Below are positions 20,732 through 28,539 of a stretch of 32,961 nucleotides of DNA, one piece after another. The stretch covers positions 1 through 32,961 of the forward strand of contig JASGFT010000035.1 of the NCBI GenBank assembly GCA_047605425.1, given 5' to 3'. Both the position numbers and the translations under genes were made by a program. The notes beneath the pieces were generated by a model. The model was not told the DNA's origin and made no database searches. It worked only from the letters and a program-made list of their open reading frames with translations. Numbering within the stretch: the stretch's first letter is position 1; each line of letters opens with the position of its first letter. The DNA comes from JAKPAM01 sp047605425 (lineage in GTDB: Bacteria; Pseudomonadota; Gammaproteobacteria; Burkholderiales; Burkholderiaceae_E).

Positions 20732-20746
20732 GGGCGGGCGGGCGGG
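20732..20746 (+). other. G-quadruplex motif
   Basis: Four GGG runs separated by single C bases (20732-20734, 20736-20738, 20740-20742, 20744-20746) fit the tight G3N1 quadruplex pattern. It lies in the fdxA-phaZ gap on the plus strand, which is the template strand for both neighbouring genes. Confidence 0.6.
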
Positions 20747-20779
20747 CGGCGGTCAAAGTTTGTGGCGACGCGCGCGGTC

Positions 20780-20813
20780 CGGCGCGGCGACGGGTCGACC
20801 GTTGCCGGCGCCG
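20780..20813 (-). terminator. Imperfect hairpin downstream of fdxA
   Basis: CGGCGCGGCGACGG (20780-20793) pairs with CCGTTGCCGGCGCCG (20799-20813) with one bulge and one G-T pair, loop GTCGA, about 60 bases past the fdxA stop. No adjacent T-tract. Confidence 0.35.
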
Positions 20814-20874
20814 CGATCCGGTCGCGAGCCGACCGAGATCGGGCATGCCGGCAGCAAGGATGCGGCCTAGGCGC

Positions 20875-21201
20875 TTACCCGCGGTCGAGTTGGGCGAGCT
20901 TGTCCTTGACGTCCTTCCACTCGTCGGCGTCGTCCAGCGGGGGCTTGGTGCGGGTGATGCTGGGCCAGACGGGGGCCAGCTCGGCGTTCAACTGGATGAA
21001 GTGCTGCTGATCGGCCGGTACGTCCTCTTCGGCGACGATGGCTTCGGCCGGGCACTCGGGGATGCAGACCGCGCAGTCGATGCACTCGTCCGGGTCGATG
21101 ACGAGCATGTTCGGCCCTTCCCGGAAGCAATCGACGGGGCACACGTCGACGCAGTCCGTGTACTTGCAACGGATGCAGTTCTCCATCACGACATGAGTCA
21201 T
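20875..21201 (-). CDS. fdxA: FdxA-type 7Fe ferredoxin
   Basis: Small cytoplasmic electron carrier with one [3Fe-4S] and one [4Fe-4S] cluster. The 108-residue protein starts MTHVVMENCIRCKYTDCVDV and has Cys9, 12, 17, 21 and 25 (ENCIRCKYTDCVDVCPVDC), then Cys40, 43, 46 and 50 (DECIDCAVCIPECPAEAI), followed by the C-terminal extension with PADQQHFIQLNAELAPVWP that marks the proteobacterial FdxA family. AAGG precedes the ATG. It begins 133 bases downstream of the symporter stop on the same strand, with a structured stretch and a possible -10 box between, so it may have its own promoter. The electron partner is unknown. Confidence 0.96.
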   Translation of the reverse strand: MTHVVMENCIRCKYTDCVDVCPVDCFREGPNMLVIDPDECIDCAVCIPECPAEAIVAEEDVPADQQHFIQLNAELAPVWPSITRTKPPLDDADEWKDVKDKLAQLDRG

Positions 21202-21231
21202 GCAATCAGGCCTTCTACGATAGAAAGAGGG

Positions 21232-21290
21232 TCAGGGCGATCGCTTCCGGCCGCGGCGATACCGACGCCTGCAGCCGCTGGCCGCCCTGA
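21232..21290 (-). promoter_or_regulatory. Structured leader upstream of fdxA
   Basis: TCAGGGCG (21232-21239) and CGCCCTGA (21283-21290) form an 8-bp outer stem; inside, GGCCGCGGC and GCCGCTGGCC can pair with one bulge. A TAGAAT -10-like box (minus strand, 21307-21302) would start a leader of about 95 bases containing this fold. It could instead be the end of the upstream symporter transcript. Confidence 0.35.
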
Positions 21291-21334
21291 TGCAATCCGG
21301 GATTCTACTCCCCCGCGCGTCCCTTGGCTGGCGA

Positions 21335-22759
21335 TCAGGTCTCGGCGGCCTCCGCGGCCTCGGCGCGGCGCTGCCACGACGAACCGATGACCATGCCGGC
21401 GACGCTGGCGATCAGGCCGGCCAGTTGCGGCGGGACGGCGGCTTCGGGCGCGACCAGCTCCATCGCGATCCAGACGGCCAGGCCGCAGAACATCGAGGCC
21501 ATGCCGCCGACCGCGTTGGCGCGTTTCCAGTAGACGCCGGCCGCCAGCGGCACGAAGGCGCCGACCAGCGTGACCTTGTAGGCGCTCTCGACCATCCTGA
21601 AGATCGACGCGTCGGTGTTCATCGAGTAGATCAGCACCAGCACGGTGAAGCCGACGACGACGATCCGCATCAATCGCAGGAATTGCCGATCGTCGCGGCG
21701 CGGCAGCAGCGGCTTCAGGATGTTCTCGGCGAACGTGACGGACGGGGCCAGCAGCGTGGCGCTCGCGCAACTCTTGATCGCCGACAGCAGCGCGCCGAAG
21801 AACAGGATCTGCGCGGCGACCGGCGCGTGCGCGATGATGAACTGCGGCAGGATCTGCTGCGTGTCGGTCTCGCGGTAGCGGGCGACCAGCGCCGGGTCGA
21901 TCAGCGTCGCGCTGTACGCGAGGAAGATCGGCACGAACGCGAAGCCCAGGTACAGCACGCCGCCGAGCACCGAGCTGGCGACCGCGATGCGCCGCGTCCG
22001 CGACGACATCACGCGCTGGAAGACGTCCTGCTGCGGCATCGAGCCGAGCATCATCGTGATCCACGCGGTGAAGAACCCCAGCGTCTCGACGAGATTGGCG
22101 CCGGGCCAGAAATCCAGCTTGCCCGCGTCGGACGCATGGGCGATGACGACGCTCACGCCGCCGACCTGGCCGCTGATCTCGTTGCCGATGTAAAGCATGC
22201 CGGCGACGATGACGACCATCTGGATCAGGTCGGTGATCGCCACCGACACCATGCCGCCGAACAGCGTGTAGACGAGGATGCTGGCGGCCCCCAGCAGCAT
22301 GCCGGTCCGTTCGGGGATCGCGCCCTGCGACACGACGTTGAACACCAGCCCCAGCGCCTTCATCTGCGCGCCGACCCAGCCCAGGTACGAGACGACGATG
22401 CACAGGCTGATGACCACTTCGACCGTGCGGTTGTAACGCACGCGGAAGTAATCGCCGATCGTCAGCAGCTTCTTGCTGTACAGCGGCGCGGCGAACAGCA
22501 GGCCGACGAGGATCAGGCACATCGACGAGCCGAACGGGTCGGCGACGATGCCGCGCAGGCCTTCGTCGAGGAAGGTCGCCGGCACGCCGAGCACGGTTTC
22601 CGAGCCGAACCAGGTCGCGAACACGGTCGCCGTCACCACGTACATCGGCATCGAACGCCCGGCGACCGCGAAATCGGACGAATTCTTGACCCATAGCGCC
22701 GCGATCAGCCCGATCACGACCGAGACGATCCAGTACAGGATCACCAGCCAAAACAACAT
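21335..22759 (-). CDS. Sodium:solute symporter (SSS family)
   Basis: Polytopic inner-membrane symporter of the SLC5-like family. The 474-residue protein starts MLFWLVILYWIVSVVIGLIA and has about 13 hydrophobic segments. Family-like stretches include FAVAGRSMPMYVVTATVFAT, WFGSETVLGVPATFLDEGLR, IGDYFRVRYNRTVEVVISL and the SAIKSCASATLLAPSVTFAE loop. AAGGGG lies a few bases before the ATG at 22759, which fixes the start; longer upstream frames have no family match. The substrate is unknown. The gene is divergent from pncB and upstream of fdxA. A nicotinate-related substrate is an attractive guess but nothing in the sequence proves it. Confidence 0.9.
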   Translation of the reverse strand: MLFWLVILYWIVSVVIGLIAALWVKNSSDFAVAGRSMPMYVVTATVFATWFGSETVLGVPATFLDEGLRGIVADPFGSSMCLILVGLLFAAPLYSKKLLTIGDYFRVRYNRTVEVVISLCIVVSYLGWVGAQMKALGLVFNVVSQGAIPERTGMLLGAASILVYTLFGGMVSVAITDLIQMVVIVAGMLYIGNEISGQVGGVSVVIAHASDAGKLDFWPGANLVETLGFFTAWITMMLGSMPQQDVFQRVMSSRTRRIAVASSVLGGVLYLGFAFVPIFLAYSATLIDPALVARYRETDTQQILPQFIIAHAPVAAQILFFGALLSAIKSCASATLLAPSVTFAENILKPLLPRRDDRQFLRLMRIVVVGFTVLVLIYSMNTDASIFRMVESAYKVTLVGAFVPLAAGVYWKRANAVGGMASMFCGLAVWIAMELVAPEAAVPPQLAGLIASVAGMVIGSSWQRRAEAAEAAET

Positions 22760-22813
22760 CCGTGCCCCTTTGCCTGGATCCCGGCCCGCGGCCGGCGCAT
22801 GCGATTGCCCGCG

Positions 22814-22819
22814 ATCATA
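22814..22819 (-). promoter_or_regulatory. -10 box for the symporter gene
   Basis: TATGAT on the minus strand lies about 55 bases upstream of the symporter start. Its -35 region would fall within the long hairpin at 22831-22871, so the DNA palindrome could affect this promoter. Confidence 0.35.
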
Positions 22820-22830
22820 AATCAGCCGCG

Positions 22831-22871
22831 CGCCGCCCCGTGCCGGCGGTCCGCGCCGGCACGGGGCGGCG
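22831..22871 (+). terminator. 18-bp perfect hairpin with T-tract in the pncB leader
   Basis: CGCCGCCCCGTGCCGGCG (22831-22848) pairs perfectly with CGCCGGCACGGGGCGGCG (22854-22871) across the loop GTCCG; GTCGTTTTCGC follows. On the plus strand this looks like a strong intrinsic terminator, but the upstream gene runs the other way. It therefore sits in the divergent control region, about 65 bases before the pncB ATG. It could attenuate pncB, block stray transcription, or act as a DNA cruciform. Confidence 0.7.
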
Positions 22872-22936
22872 GTCGTTTTCGCGCGGCCGGCGGCCATGCA
22901 ATACTGGGGGTTGGACCAGGGAGGCGCCGGACCGGC

Positions 22937-24121
22937 ATGATCATTACTTCGTTGCTCGACACCGATCTGTACAAGTTCACGATGATGCAGGTCGTGCTCC
23001 ACCATTTCCCGGGGGCGCAGGTCGAGTATCGTTTCAAATGCCGCAACGAAGGGGTGGCGCTGACGCCGTTCATCGACGAGATCCGCGAGGAGATCCATCA
23101 CCTGTGCCTGCTGCGCTTTCGCAGCCGTGAGCTGGACTACCTGCGCGGCCTCAGGTTCCTCAAGAGCGATTTCATCGATTTCCTCGGCCTGTTCCAGATG
23201 AACCCCAAGTACATCGACGTGCGGCCTTCGCCGAAGGGCAACGGCGAGATCGATATCGTCATCAAGGGGCCCTGGCTGCACACGATCCTGTTCGAGATCC
23301 CGGTGCTGGCGATCGTCAACGAGATCTATTTCCGCAACACGCAGAAGGAACCCGACCTCGAGGAAGGGCGGCGGCGGCTGACGGCCAAGATGTCGATGCT
23401 GATCGACCGGCCCGACCTGGACCAGATGAAGCTCGCCGACTACGGGACGCGGCGGCGTTTTTCGCGGCTGTGGCAGGAAGAGGTGCTGCGCGTGGCCCAG
23501 CAGGGGCTCGGGCCGCGGCTGGCGGGCACGTCCAACGTCTACTACGCGATGAAGCACGACATGGTGCCGCTGGGCACGATGGCGCACGAGTACCTGCAGG
23601 CCTGTCAGGGGCTCGGGCCGCGGCTGCGCGACTCGCAGATCTACGGCTTCGAGATCTGGGCGCGCGAATACCGCGGCGACCTGGGCATCGCGCTGTCCGA
23701 CGTCTACGGGATGTCGGCGTTCCTGCGCGACTTCGACCTGTATTTCTGCAAGCTGTTCGACGGGGCGCGGCACGATTCGGGCGATCCGTTCGTCTGGGGC
23801 GAACGCTTGATCGCGCACTACGAGGCCAATCGCATCGATCCGCGCACGAAGACGCTGATCTTCTCGGACGGGCTCGACTTTCCGCTGGCGATCCGGCTGT
23901 ACGAGCAGTTCCGCGACCGCTGCCGGCTGGCGTTCGGCGTCGGCACCAACCTGACCAACGACCTCGGCTACACGCCGCTGCAGATCGTCATCAAGATGGT
24001 CCGCTGCAACGGCCAGCCGGTGGCCAAGCTGTCCGACACGCCGTCCAAGAACATGTGCGAGGACGAGGCGTACCTGAAGTACCTGCGCCAGGTGTTCGAG
24101 ATCCCGGAGCCGGCGCGATGA
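22937..24121 (+). CDS. pncB: Nicotinate phosphoribosyltransferase
   Basis: Makes nicotinate mononucleotide from nicotinate and PRPP with ATP hydrolysis, feeding NAD salvage. The 394-residue protein starts MIITSLLDTDLYKFTMMQVV and has AGTSNVYYAMKHDMVPLGTM followed by AHE with the phospho-acceptor His217, GARHDSGDPFVWGERLI, LIFSDGLDFPLAIRLYEQF and FGVGTNLTNDLGYTPLQIVI. I chose ATG 22937; AGGGAGG lies 12 bases upstream. The stop overlaps the next start as ATGA. A 21-bp exact repeat inside the gene encodes QGLGPRL twice, 35 codons apart. Confidence 0.97.
   Translation: MIITSLLDTDLYKFTMMQVVLHHFPGAQVEYRFKCRNEGVALTPFIDEIREEIHHLCLLRFRSRELDYLRGLRFLKSDFIDFLGLFQMNPKYIDVRPSPKGNGEIDIVIKGPWLHTILFEIPVLAIVNEIYFRNTQKEPDLEEGRRRLTAKMSMLIDRPDLDQMKLADYGTRRRFSRLWQEEVLRVAQQGLGPRLAGTSNVYYAMKHDMVPLGTMAHEYLQACQGLGPRLRDSQIYGFEIWAREYRGDLGIALSDVYGMSAFLRDFDLYFCKLFDGARHDSGDPFVWGERLIAHYEANRIDPRTKTLIFSDGLDFPLAIRLYEQFRDRCRLAFGVGTNLTNDLGYTPLQIVIKMVRCNGQPVAKLSDTPSKNMCEDEAYLKYLRQVFEIPEPAR
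23501..23626 (+). repeat. Pair of 21-bp exact direct repeats inside pncB
   Basis: A 21-base sequence beginning CAGGGGCTCGGG occurs at 23501-23521 and again at 23606-23626, in the same frame, 105 bases apart. Each copy encodes QGLGPRL. The second copy sits where I recall a similar ALGPRL in Burkholderia homologues; the first appears to be the newcomer. Confidence 0.85.
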
Positions 24122-25077
24122 AGCCGCGGCTGCTGGTCACCCGCCAGGTGTTCGACCAGACGATCGCGCTGCTGAGCGAGGCTTTCGACGTCGAGGCCAA
24201 CCAGGACGACGCGCCGTGGGACGCCGGCGAGCTGAAACGGCGCGTCGCCGACAAGCAGGCGCTGTTCGTGACCGCGTCCGACGCGATCGACGCCGAGCTC
24301 ATCGACGCGGCCCCGGACCTGCGGATCATCGCGACCGGCTCGGTCGGCTACAACCAGATCGACCTGGCGCGCTGTCGCGAGCGCGGCATCGTCGTCACCA
24401 ACACGCCCGACGTGCTGACCGAGGCGACGGCCGACATGGCCTGGGCGCTGTTGATGGCCGCGGCGCGACGGGTCGGCGAATCGGAGCGCTGGCTGCGCGA
24501 CGGCCAGTGGCGGCGCTGGGCGTTCGACCAGTTCCTGGGCCAGGACGTCCACGGCAGCCGGCTGGGCATCGTCGGCATGGGCCGCATCGGCTCGGCGGTC
24601 GCGCGCCGGGCGCGCGGCTTCTCGATGACGGTCCGCTACTTCAACCGCAGCGTCGCGCCGAACGAGGCCGAGCTCGGCGCGACGCGCGTCGACCTGCCGG
24701 CGCTGCTGCGCGAGTCCGACCACGTCGTCATCGTCGTGCCGTACTCGGCGCAGACCCACCACCTGATCGGCGCGGCCGAGCTCGCGTCGATGAAGCCGAG
24801 CGCCGTGCTGGTCAACATCGCCCGCGGCGGCATCGTCGACGACCGCGCGCTGGCTCGGGCGCTGTGCGACGGGCGGCTGGGCGCGGCGGGCCTGGACGTC
24901 TACGAGAACGAACCGGCCGTCGAGCCGGCGCTGCTGTCGGCGCCGCGCGTCGTGCTGACGCCGCACCTGGGCAGCGCGACGCGCTCGACGCGGATCGCGA
25001 TGGCGGATCTGGCGGCGCGCAACCTGTGCGCGTGGGCGCGCTCGCAGCCTTTGTTGACGCCGGTGGATGCGGGCTGA
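24118..25077 (+). CDS. D-isomer-specific 2-hydroxyacid dehydrogenase (glyoxylate/hydroxypyruvate reductase type)
   Basis: NAD(P)H-dependent dehydrogenase that probably reduces glyoxylate or hydroxypyruvate. The 319-residue protein has TGSVGYNQIDLARCRERGI (about 73-91), the Rossmann motif GIVGMGRIGSAVARRARGF (Gly153, 155, 158), and the catalytic triad: Arg236 in NIARGGIVDDRALA, Glu265 in DVYENEPAVEPALL, and His283 in LTPHLGSATRSTR. The residues after the second strand (FNRS, about 175-178) favour NADP over NAD, which is an inference. The ATG overlaps the pncB stop (ATGA), so it is translationally coupled to pncB. The exact substrate cannot be fixed; GhrB-like is my best guess. Confidence 0.9.
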   Translation: MKPRLLVTRQVFDQTIALLSEAFDVEANQDDAPWDAGELKRRVADKQALFVTASDAIDAELIDAAPDLRIIATGSVGYNQIDLARCRERGIVVTNTPDVLTEATADMAWALLMAAARRVGESERWLRDGQWRRWAFDQFLGQDVHGSRLGIVGMGRIGSAVARRARGFSMTVRYFNRSVAPNEAELGATRVDLPALLRESDHVVIVVPYSAQTHHLIGAAELASMKPSAVLVNIARGGIVDDRALARALCDGRLGAAGLDVYENEPAVEPALLSAPRVVLTPHLGSATRSTRIAMADLAARNLCAWARSQPLLTPVDAG

Positions 25078-25092
25078 GTCCTCGTCGGAGCG

Positions 25093-28000
25093 ATGATGGA
25101 CGCGGCCGGATTGATGGTCGTGCACGGCAACCGGCCCGAGGCGCTGCGCGACCTGCTGCTCGGCTGGATCGACGCGCACCCGCTGGCGCCGCTCGAGACC
25201 GAGGTCGTGCTCGTGCAGAGCAACGGCGTCGCGCAGTGGCTGAAGCTCGCGCTGGCGCGCGACCGGTCCGACGGCGGCCTGGGCATCGCCGCGGCGATCG
25301 ACGCGCAGTTGCCGGCGCGATTCCTGTGGCAGGCCTACCGCGCGGTGCTCGGCGCCGACCGCGTGCCGTCGACCTCGCCGTTCGACGAGCGGCTGCTGAC
25401 CTGGCGGCTGGTCAGGTTGCTGCCGGCGCTGCTCGACCGGCAGGCGTTCGCGCCGCTGCGGCGCTTTCTGGACGGCGACGCCGATCTGCGCAAGCGCTTC
25501 CAGCTCGCCGAACGACTGGCCGACCTGCTCGACCAGTACCAGGTCTATCGAGCCGACTGGCTCGAGGACTGGGCGCTGGGCCACGACCGGATCCGGACCT
25601 CGCGGCGCGGCGTCGTCGAGCTGCCCGACGAGCAGCGCTGGCAGCCGCAGCTATGGCGTTCGCTGCTCGACGACATGCGGCCCGGCGATGCCGCGCACAG
25701 CCGCGCCAACGTCCATCGCGAGTTCGTCGCGGCCGCGGCGCTGGCGGCCGAGCACGGCGGCGCGCGGCCGGCCGGCCCGCAGGGGCTGCCCCGGCGCGTG
25801 CTGGTGTTCGGCATCTCGTCGCTGCCGCAGCAGTGGCTCGAGGCGCTGGCGGCCCTGTCGACCTGGATGCCGGTGCTGATGTGCGTGCACAACCCCTGCG
25901 AGCACTTCTGGGCCGACATCGTCGCCGACCGCGACCTGCTGCGGATCGGGCGCAGCCGCCAGGCGCGGCGCGGCGGGCTGCCGCCGCCGGTCGACGACGA
26001 CGATCTGCATCGCCACGCGCATCCGCTGCTGGCGGCCTGGGGTCGGCAGGGGCGCGATTTCATCCACCTGCTCGACGTCCACGACGACCGGCAGCGCTAC
26101 GAGCACCGCTTCGACGAGCTGAGCCGGCGGATCGACCTGTTCGAGTCGAGCGGCGAGGCGACGCTGCTGCAGCAGCTCCAGGACGACATCCGCGACCTGC
26201 GGCCGCTGGCCGAGACCCGGGCGCGCTGGCCGCGGCCCGATCCGTCGCGCGATGCGTCGATCCGCTTCCACGTCGCGCACGGCGCGCTGCGCGAGGTCGA
26301 GATCCTGCACGACCAGTTGCTGGACGCGCTGACCCGCGACCCGACGCTGCAGCCGCGCGACATCATCGTCATGGTGCCCGACATCGATGCGTACGCGCCG
26401 CACGTGCAGGCGGTGTTCGGGCTGCCGGCGCCCGGCGACCGGCGCCACATACCGTTCGCGCTCACCGATCGCGGCCAGCGCCATCACGATCCGCTGCTCG
26501 GCGCGCTGGACAAGCTGCTCGAGCTGCCGATGAGCCGGATCAGCGCCGCCGAGGTCATCGACCTGCTCGACGTGCCGGCGGTTCGCCGCCGCTTCGGCAT
26601 CGACGAGGCGCGGCTGCCGCTGCTGCAGCGCTGGGTCGCCGCCGCCAACGTGCGCTGGGGCCTGCACGCCGAGCAGCGCGACGCGCTGTCGCTGCCCGGT
26701 TCGCCCGAGCAGAATAGCTGGCGCTTCGGGCTCGAGCGGATGATGCTCGGCTACGCGGTCGGCGACGGCGACGCCTGGTCGGACATCGAGCCGCTCGACG
26801 AGGTCGGCGGCATCGACGCCGAACTGCTCGGCCCGCTGATGCGGGTCATCGACGCGATCGAGCGCCACTGGCGCGCGCTGCGCGAGCCCGCCAGCCCATC
26901 GCAGTGGACGCGGCGGCTGACGGCGCTGCTCGACGATTTCTTCGCGGCGCCGGACGGCGACGACGGCTTCACGCTGGTGCGGCTGCGCAAGCTGCTGGCC
27001 GACTGGCAGGCCGCCTGCGACGAGGCCCGCCTGACCGAGCCGGTGTCGCTGGCGATCGTGCGCGACCACTGGCTCGGCCAGCTCGACGCGCCGACGCTCG
27101 GACAGCCGTTCATCGGCGGCGGCGTGACCTTCGCGACGCTGATGCCGATGCGCGCGATCCCGTTCCGCCGCGTCTGCCTGCTCGGCATGAACGACGGCGA
27201 TTTTCCGCGCACGCGGATCGCGATCGACTTCGACCTGATGGGCAGCGACTATCGGCCCGGCGACCGGTCGCGGCGCGACGATGACCGCTACCTGTTCCTC
27301 GAGGCCGTGCTGTCGGCGCGCGACCACCTGCACCTGAGCTGGGTCGGGCGCAGCATCCACGACAACAGCGAACGGCCGCCGTCGGTGCTGGTCGCGCAGT
27401 TGCGCGACCATCTGCGGGCCGGCTGGCGGATCGACCCGGCGGCGTTGACGGTCGAGCATCCGCTGCAGCCGTTCAGCCGCCGCTACTTCGAGGCCGGGCG
27501 GCCGCCGGCGCTGTTCAGCTACGCCGACGACTGGCGCGCCGGCCTGCAGGCCGGGATCGATCCGCCGGCGGCCGGCGCCGCGGCGACACGGCTGGCCGCC
27601 GCGAGCCTGGAGCCGCCGCTGACGCTGGATGCGCTGCGGCGATTCGTTCGCAGCCCGGCCGAGGCCTTCTTCCGCGCGCGCCTGCGGATCGCGTTCGATC
27701 CGGTCGACCCGGCCGCGCTCGATCACGAGCCGTTCGAGCTCGACGCGCTCGAGCAATGGCGCTTGCAGGACGAGCTGATCCGCGCGCAGCGCCTGGCCGT
27801 CGATCGCGGCCTGCCTCGCGACGAGGCGCTGCGCGACGCGCTGGCGCGGATCCGGCGGCGCGGCGCGCTGCTCGAGCCGATGGACGACCTGTTCGAGCGC
27901 TACCTCGCCGCGATCGCCGACTGGCCCGACGCGCAGGCGCCGCGGCTCGTCGTCGATCCGGTTGTTCGCGCCGATCCGGGGCTGCAGTTGCGCGACTGGC

Positions 28001-28539
28001 TCGGCGACTGGCGGCGCGACGGCGGCGACGGGCTGGCGCGCGTGCTGCTGTCGTCGTCGTCGCTGATCGACAAGCGGCGCAGCTACCGCCGCGAGCACCT
28101 GCTGCGCCACTGGATCGATCACGTCGCCGCCCATCTGGCTGGTCCGCCGATGACGACCTGCGTGATCGGCAGGAACGGCAGCGCGACGCTGGGGCCGCTG
28201 GCGGCCGATGCCGCCGCCCGCTACTGGTCGGCGCTGCTCGACGCTTATGCCGACGGCTTGCGCGAGGCGCTGCCGCTGGCGCCGCGGGCCGGCTTCGCGT
28301 GGCTGCGCGCCGGCGGCCGGCCGGGGCTGCCGATCGATGCCGACGCCGCGCGCAAGGCGCGCAGCGCTTATGAAGGCGAGGACGGCCGGCACGGAACGCC
28401 CGGCGAGGTGCGCCGCGATCCGTGCCTGGCGCGCGCTTACCCCGATTTCGACGCGCTATGGGCCGACGGACGCTTCGCGGTCTGGTGCGATCGCCTGTAC
28501 GCGCCGCTCGATGCGCATCTCGAGGGCGGCGATGACTGA
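25093..28539 (+). CDS. recC: Exodeoxyribonuclease V subunit gamma (RecC)
   Basis: Subunit of RecBCD that splits the duplex and recognises Chi, the recombination hot-spot sequence. The 1148-residue protein (E. coli RecC is about 1120) starts MMDAAGLMVVHGNRPEALRD. It has VVLVQSNGVAQWLKLALA, the inactive helicase-like core with HPLLAAWGRQGRDFIHLL and IIVMVPDIDAYAPHVQAVFG, GGGVTFATLMPMRAIPFRRV followed by CLLGMNDGDFPR, and a C-terminal inactive nuclease-like domain. GGAG sits just before two tandem ATGs (25093, 25096); the second has the better spacing. It begins 15 bases after the dehydrogenase stop, and its last codons overlap recB by 8 bases. recC-recB-recD order is the usual operon. Confidence 0.96.
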   Translation: MMDAAGLMVVHGNRPEALRDLLLGWIDAHPLAPLETEVVLVQSNGVAQWLKLALARDRSDGGLGIAAAIDAQLPARFLWQAYRAVLGADRVPSTSPFDERLLTWRLVRLLPALLDRQAFAPLRRFLDGDADLRKRFQLAERLADLLDQYQVYRADWLEDWALGHDRIRTSRRGVVELPDEQRWQPQLWRSLLDDMRPGDAAHSRANVHREFVAAAALAAEHGGARPAGPQGLPRRVLVFGISSLPQQWLEALAALSTWMPVLMCVHNPCEHFWADIVADRDLLRIGRSRQARRGGLPPPVDDDDLHRHAHPLLAAWGRQGRDFIHLLDVHDDRQRYEHRFDELSRRIDLFESSGEATLLQQLQDDIRDLRPLAETRARWPRPDPSRDASIRFHVAHGALREVEILHDQLLDALTRDPTLQPRDIIVMVPDIDAYAPHVQAVFGLPAPGDRRHIPFALTDRGQRHHDPLLGALDKLLELPMSRISAAEVIDLLDVPAVRRRFGIDEARLPLLQRWVAAANVRWGLHAEQRDALSLPGSPEQNSWRFGLERMMLGYAVGDGDAWSDIEPLDEVGGIDAELLGPLMRVIDAIERHWRALREPASPSQWTRRLTALLDDFFAAPDGDDGFTLVRLRKLLADWQAACDEARLTEPVSLAIVRDHWLGQLDAPTLGQPFIGGGVTFATLMPMRAIPFRRVCLLGMNDGDFPRTRIAIDFDLMGSDYRPGDRSRRDDDRYLFLEAVLSARDHLHLSWVGRSIHDNSERPPSVLVAQLRDHLRAGWRIDPAALTVEHPLQPFSRRYFEAGRPPALFSYADDWRAGLQAGIDPPAAGAAATRLAAASLEPPLTLDALRRFVRSPAEAFFRARLRIAFDPVDPAALDHEPFELDALEQWRLQDELIRAQRLAVDRGLPRDEALRDALARIRRRGALLEPMDDLFERYLAAIADWPDAQAPRLVVDPVVRADPGLQLRDWLGDWRRDGGDGLARVLLSSSSLIDKRRSYRREHLLRHWIDHVAAHLAGPPMTTCVIGRNGSATLGPLAADAAARYWSALLDAYADGLREALPLAPRAGFAWLRAGGRPGLPIDADAARKARSAYEGEDGRHGTPGEVRRDPCLARAYPDFDALWADGRFAVWCDRLYAPLDAHLEGGDD

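Larger units (their letters stand above)
20487..20874. other. 388-bp gap between fdxA and phaZ
   Basis: I find no credible gene here; the short open frames are Arg/Ala-rich and unlike any family I know. The stretch holds the phaZ promoter, a G-quadruplex motif, an imperfect GC hairpin and a small hairpin (CGGTCG 20819-20824 with CGACCG 20830-20835) just past the end of fdxA. Confidence 0.6.

Noticed and set aside
20499..20846. Small gene on the minus strand in the fdxA-phaZ gap (115 codons)
   Set aside because: Arg/Pro-rich product without family match; it overlaps the phaZ promoter and the G-quadruplex motif, and has no convincing ribosome site.
25651..28392. Very long open frame antisense to recC (913 codons)
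   Set aside because: Same mirror effect; composition is extreme in Arg, Gln and Val, with no family resemblance, and recC is well supported on the other strand.
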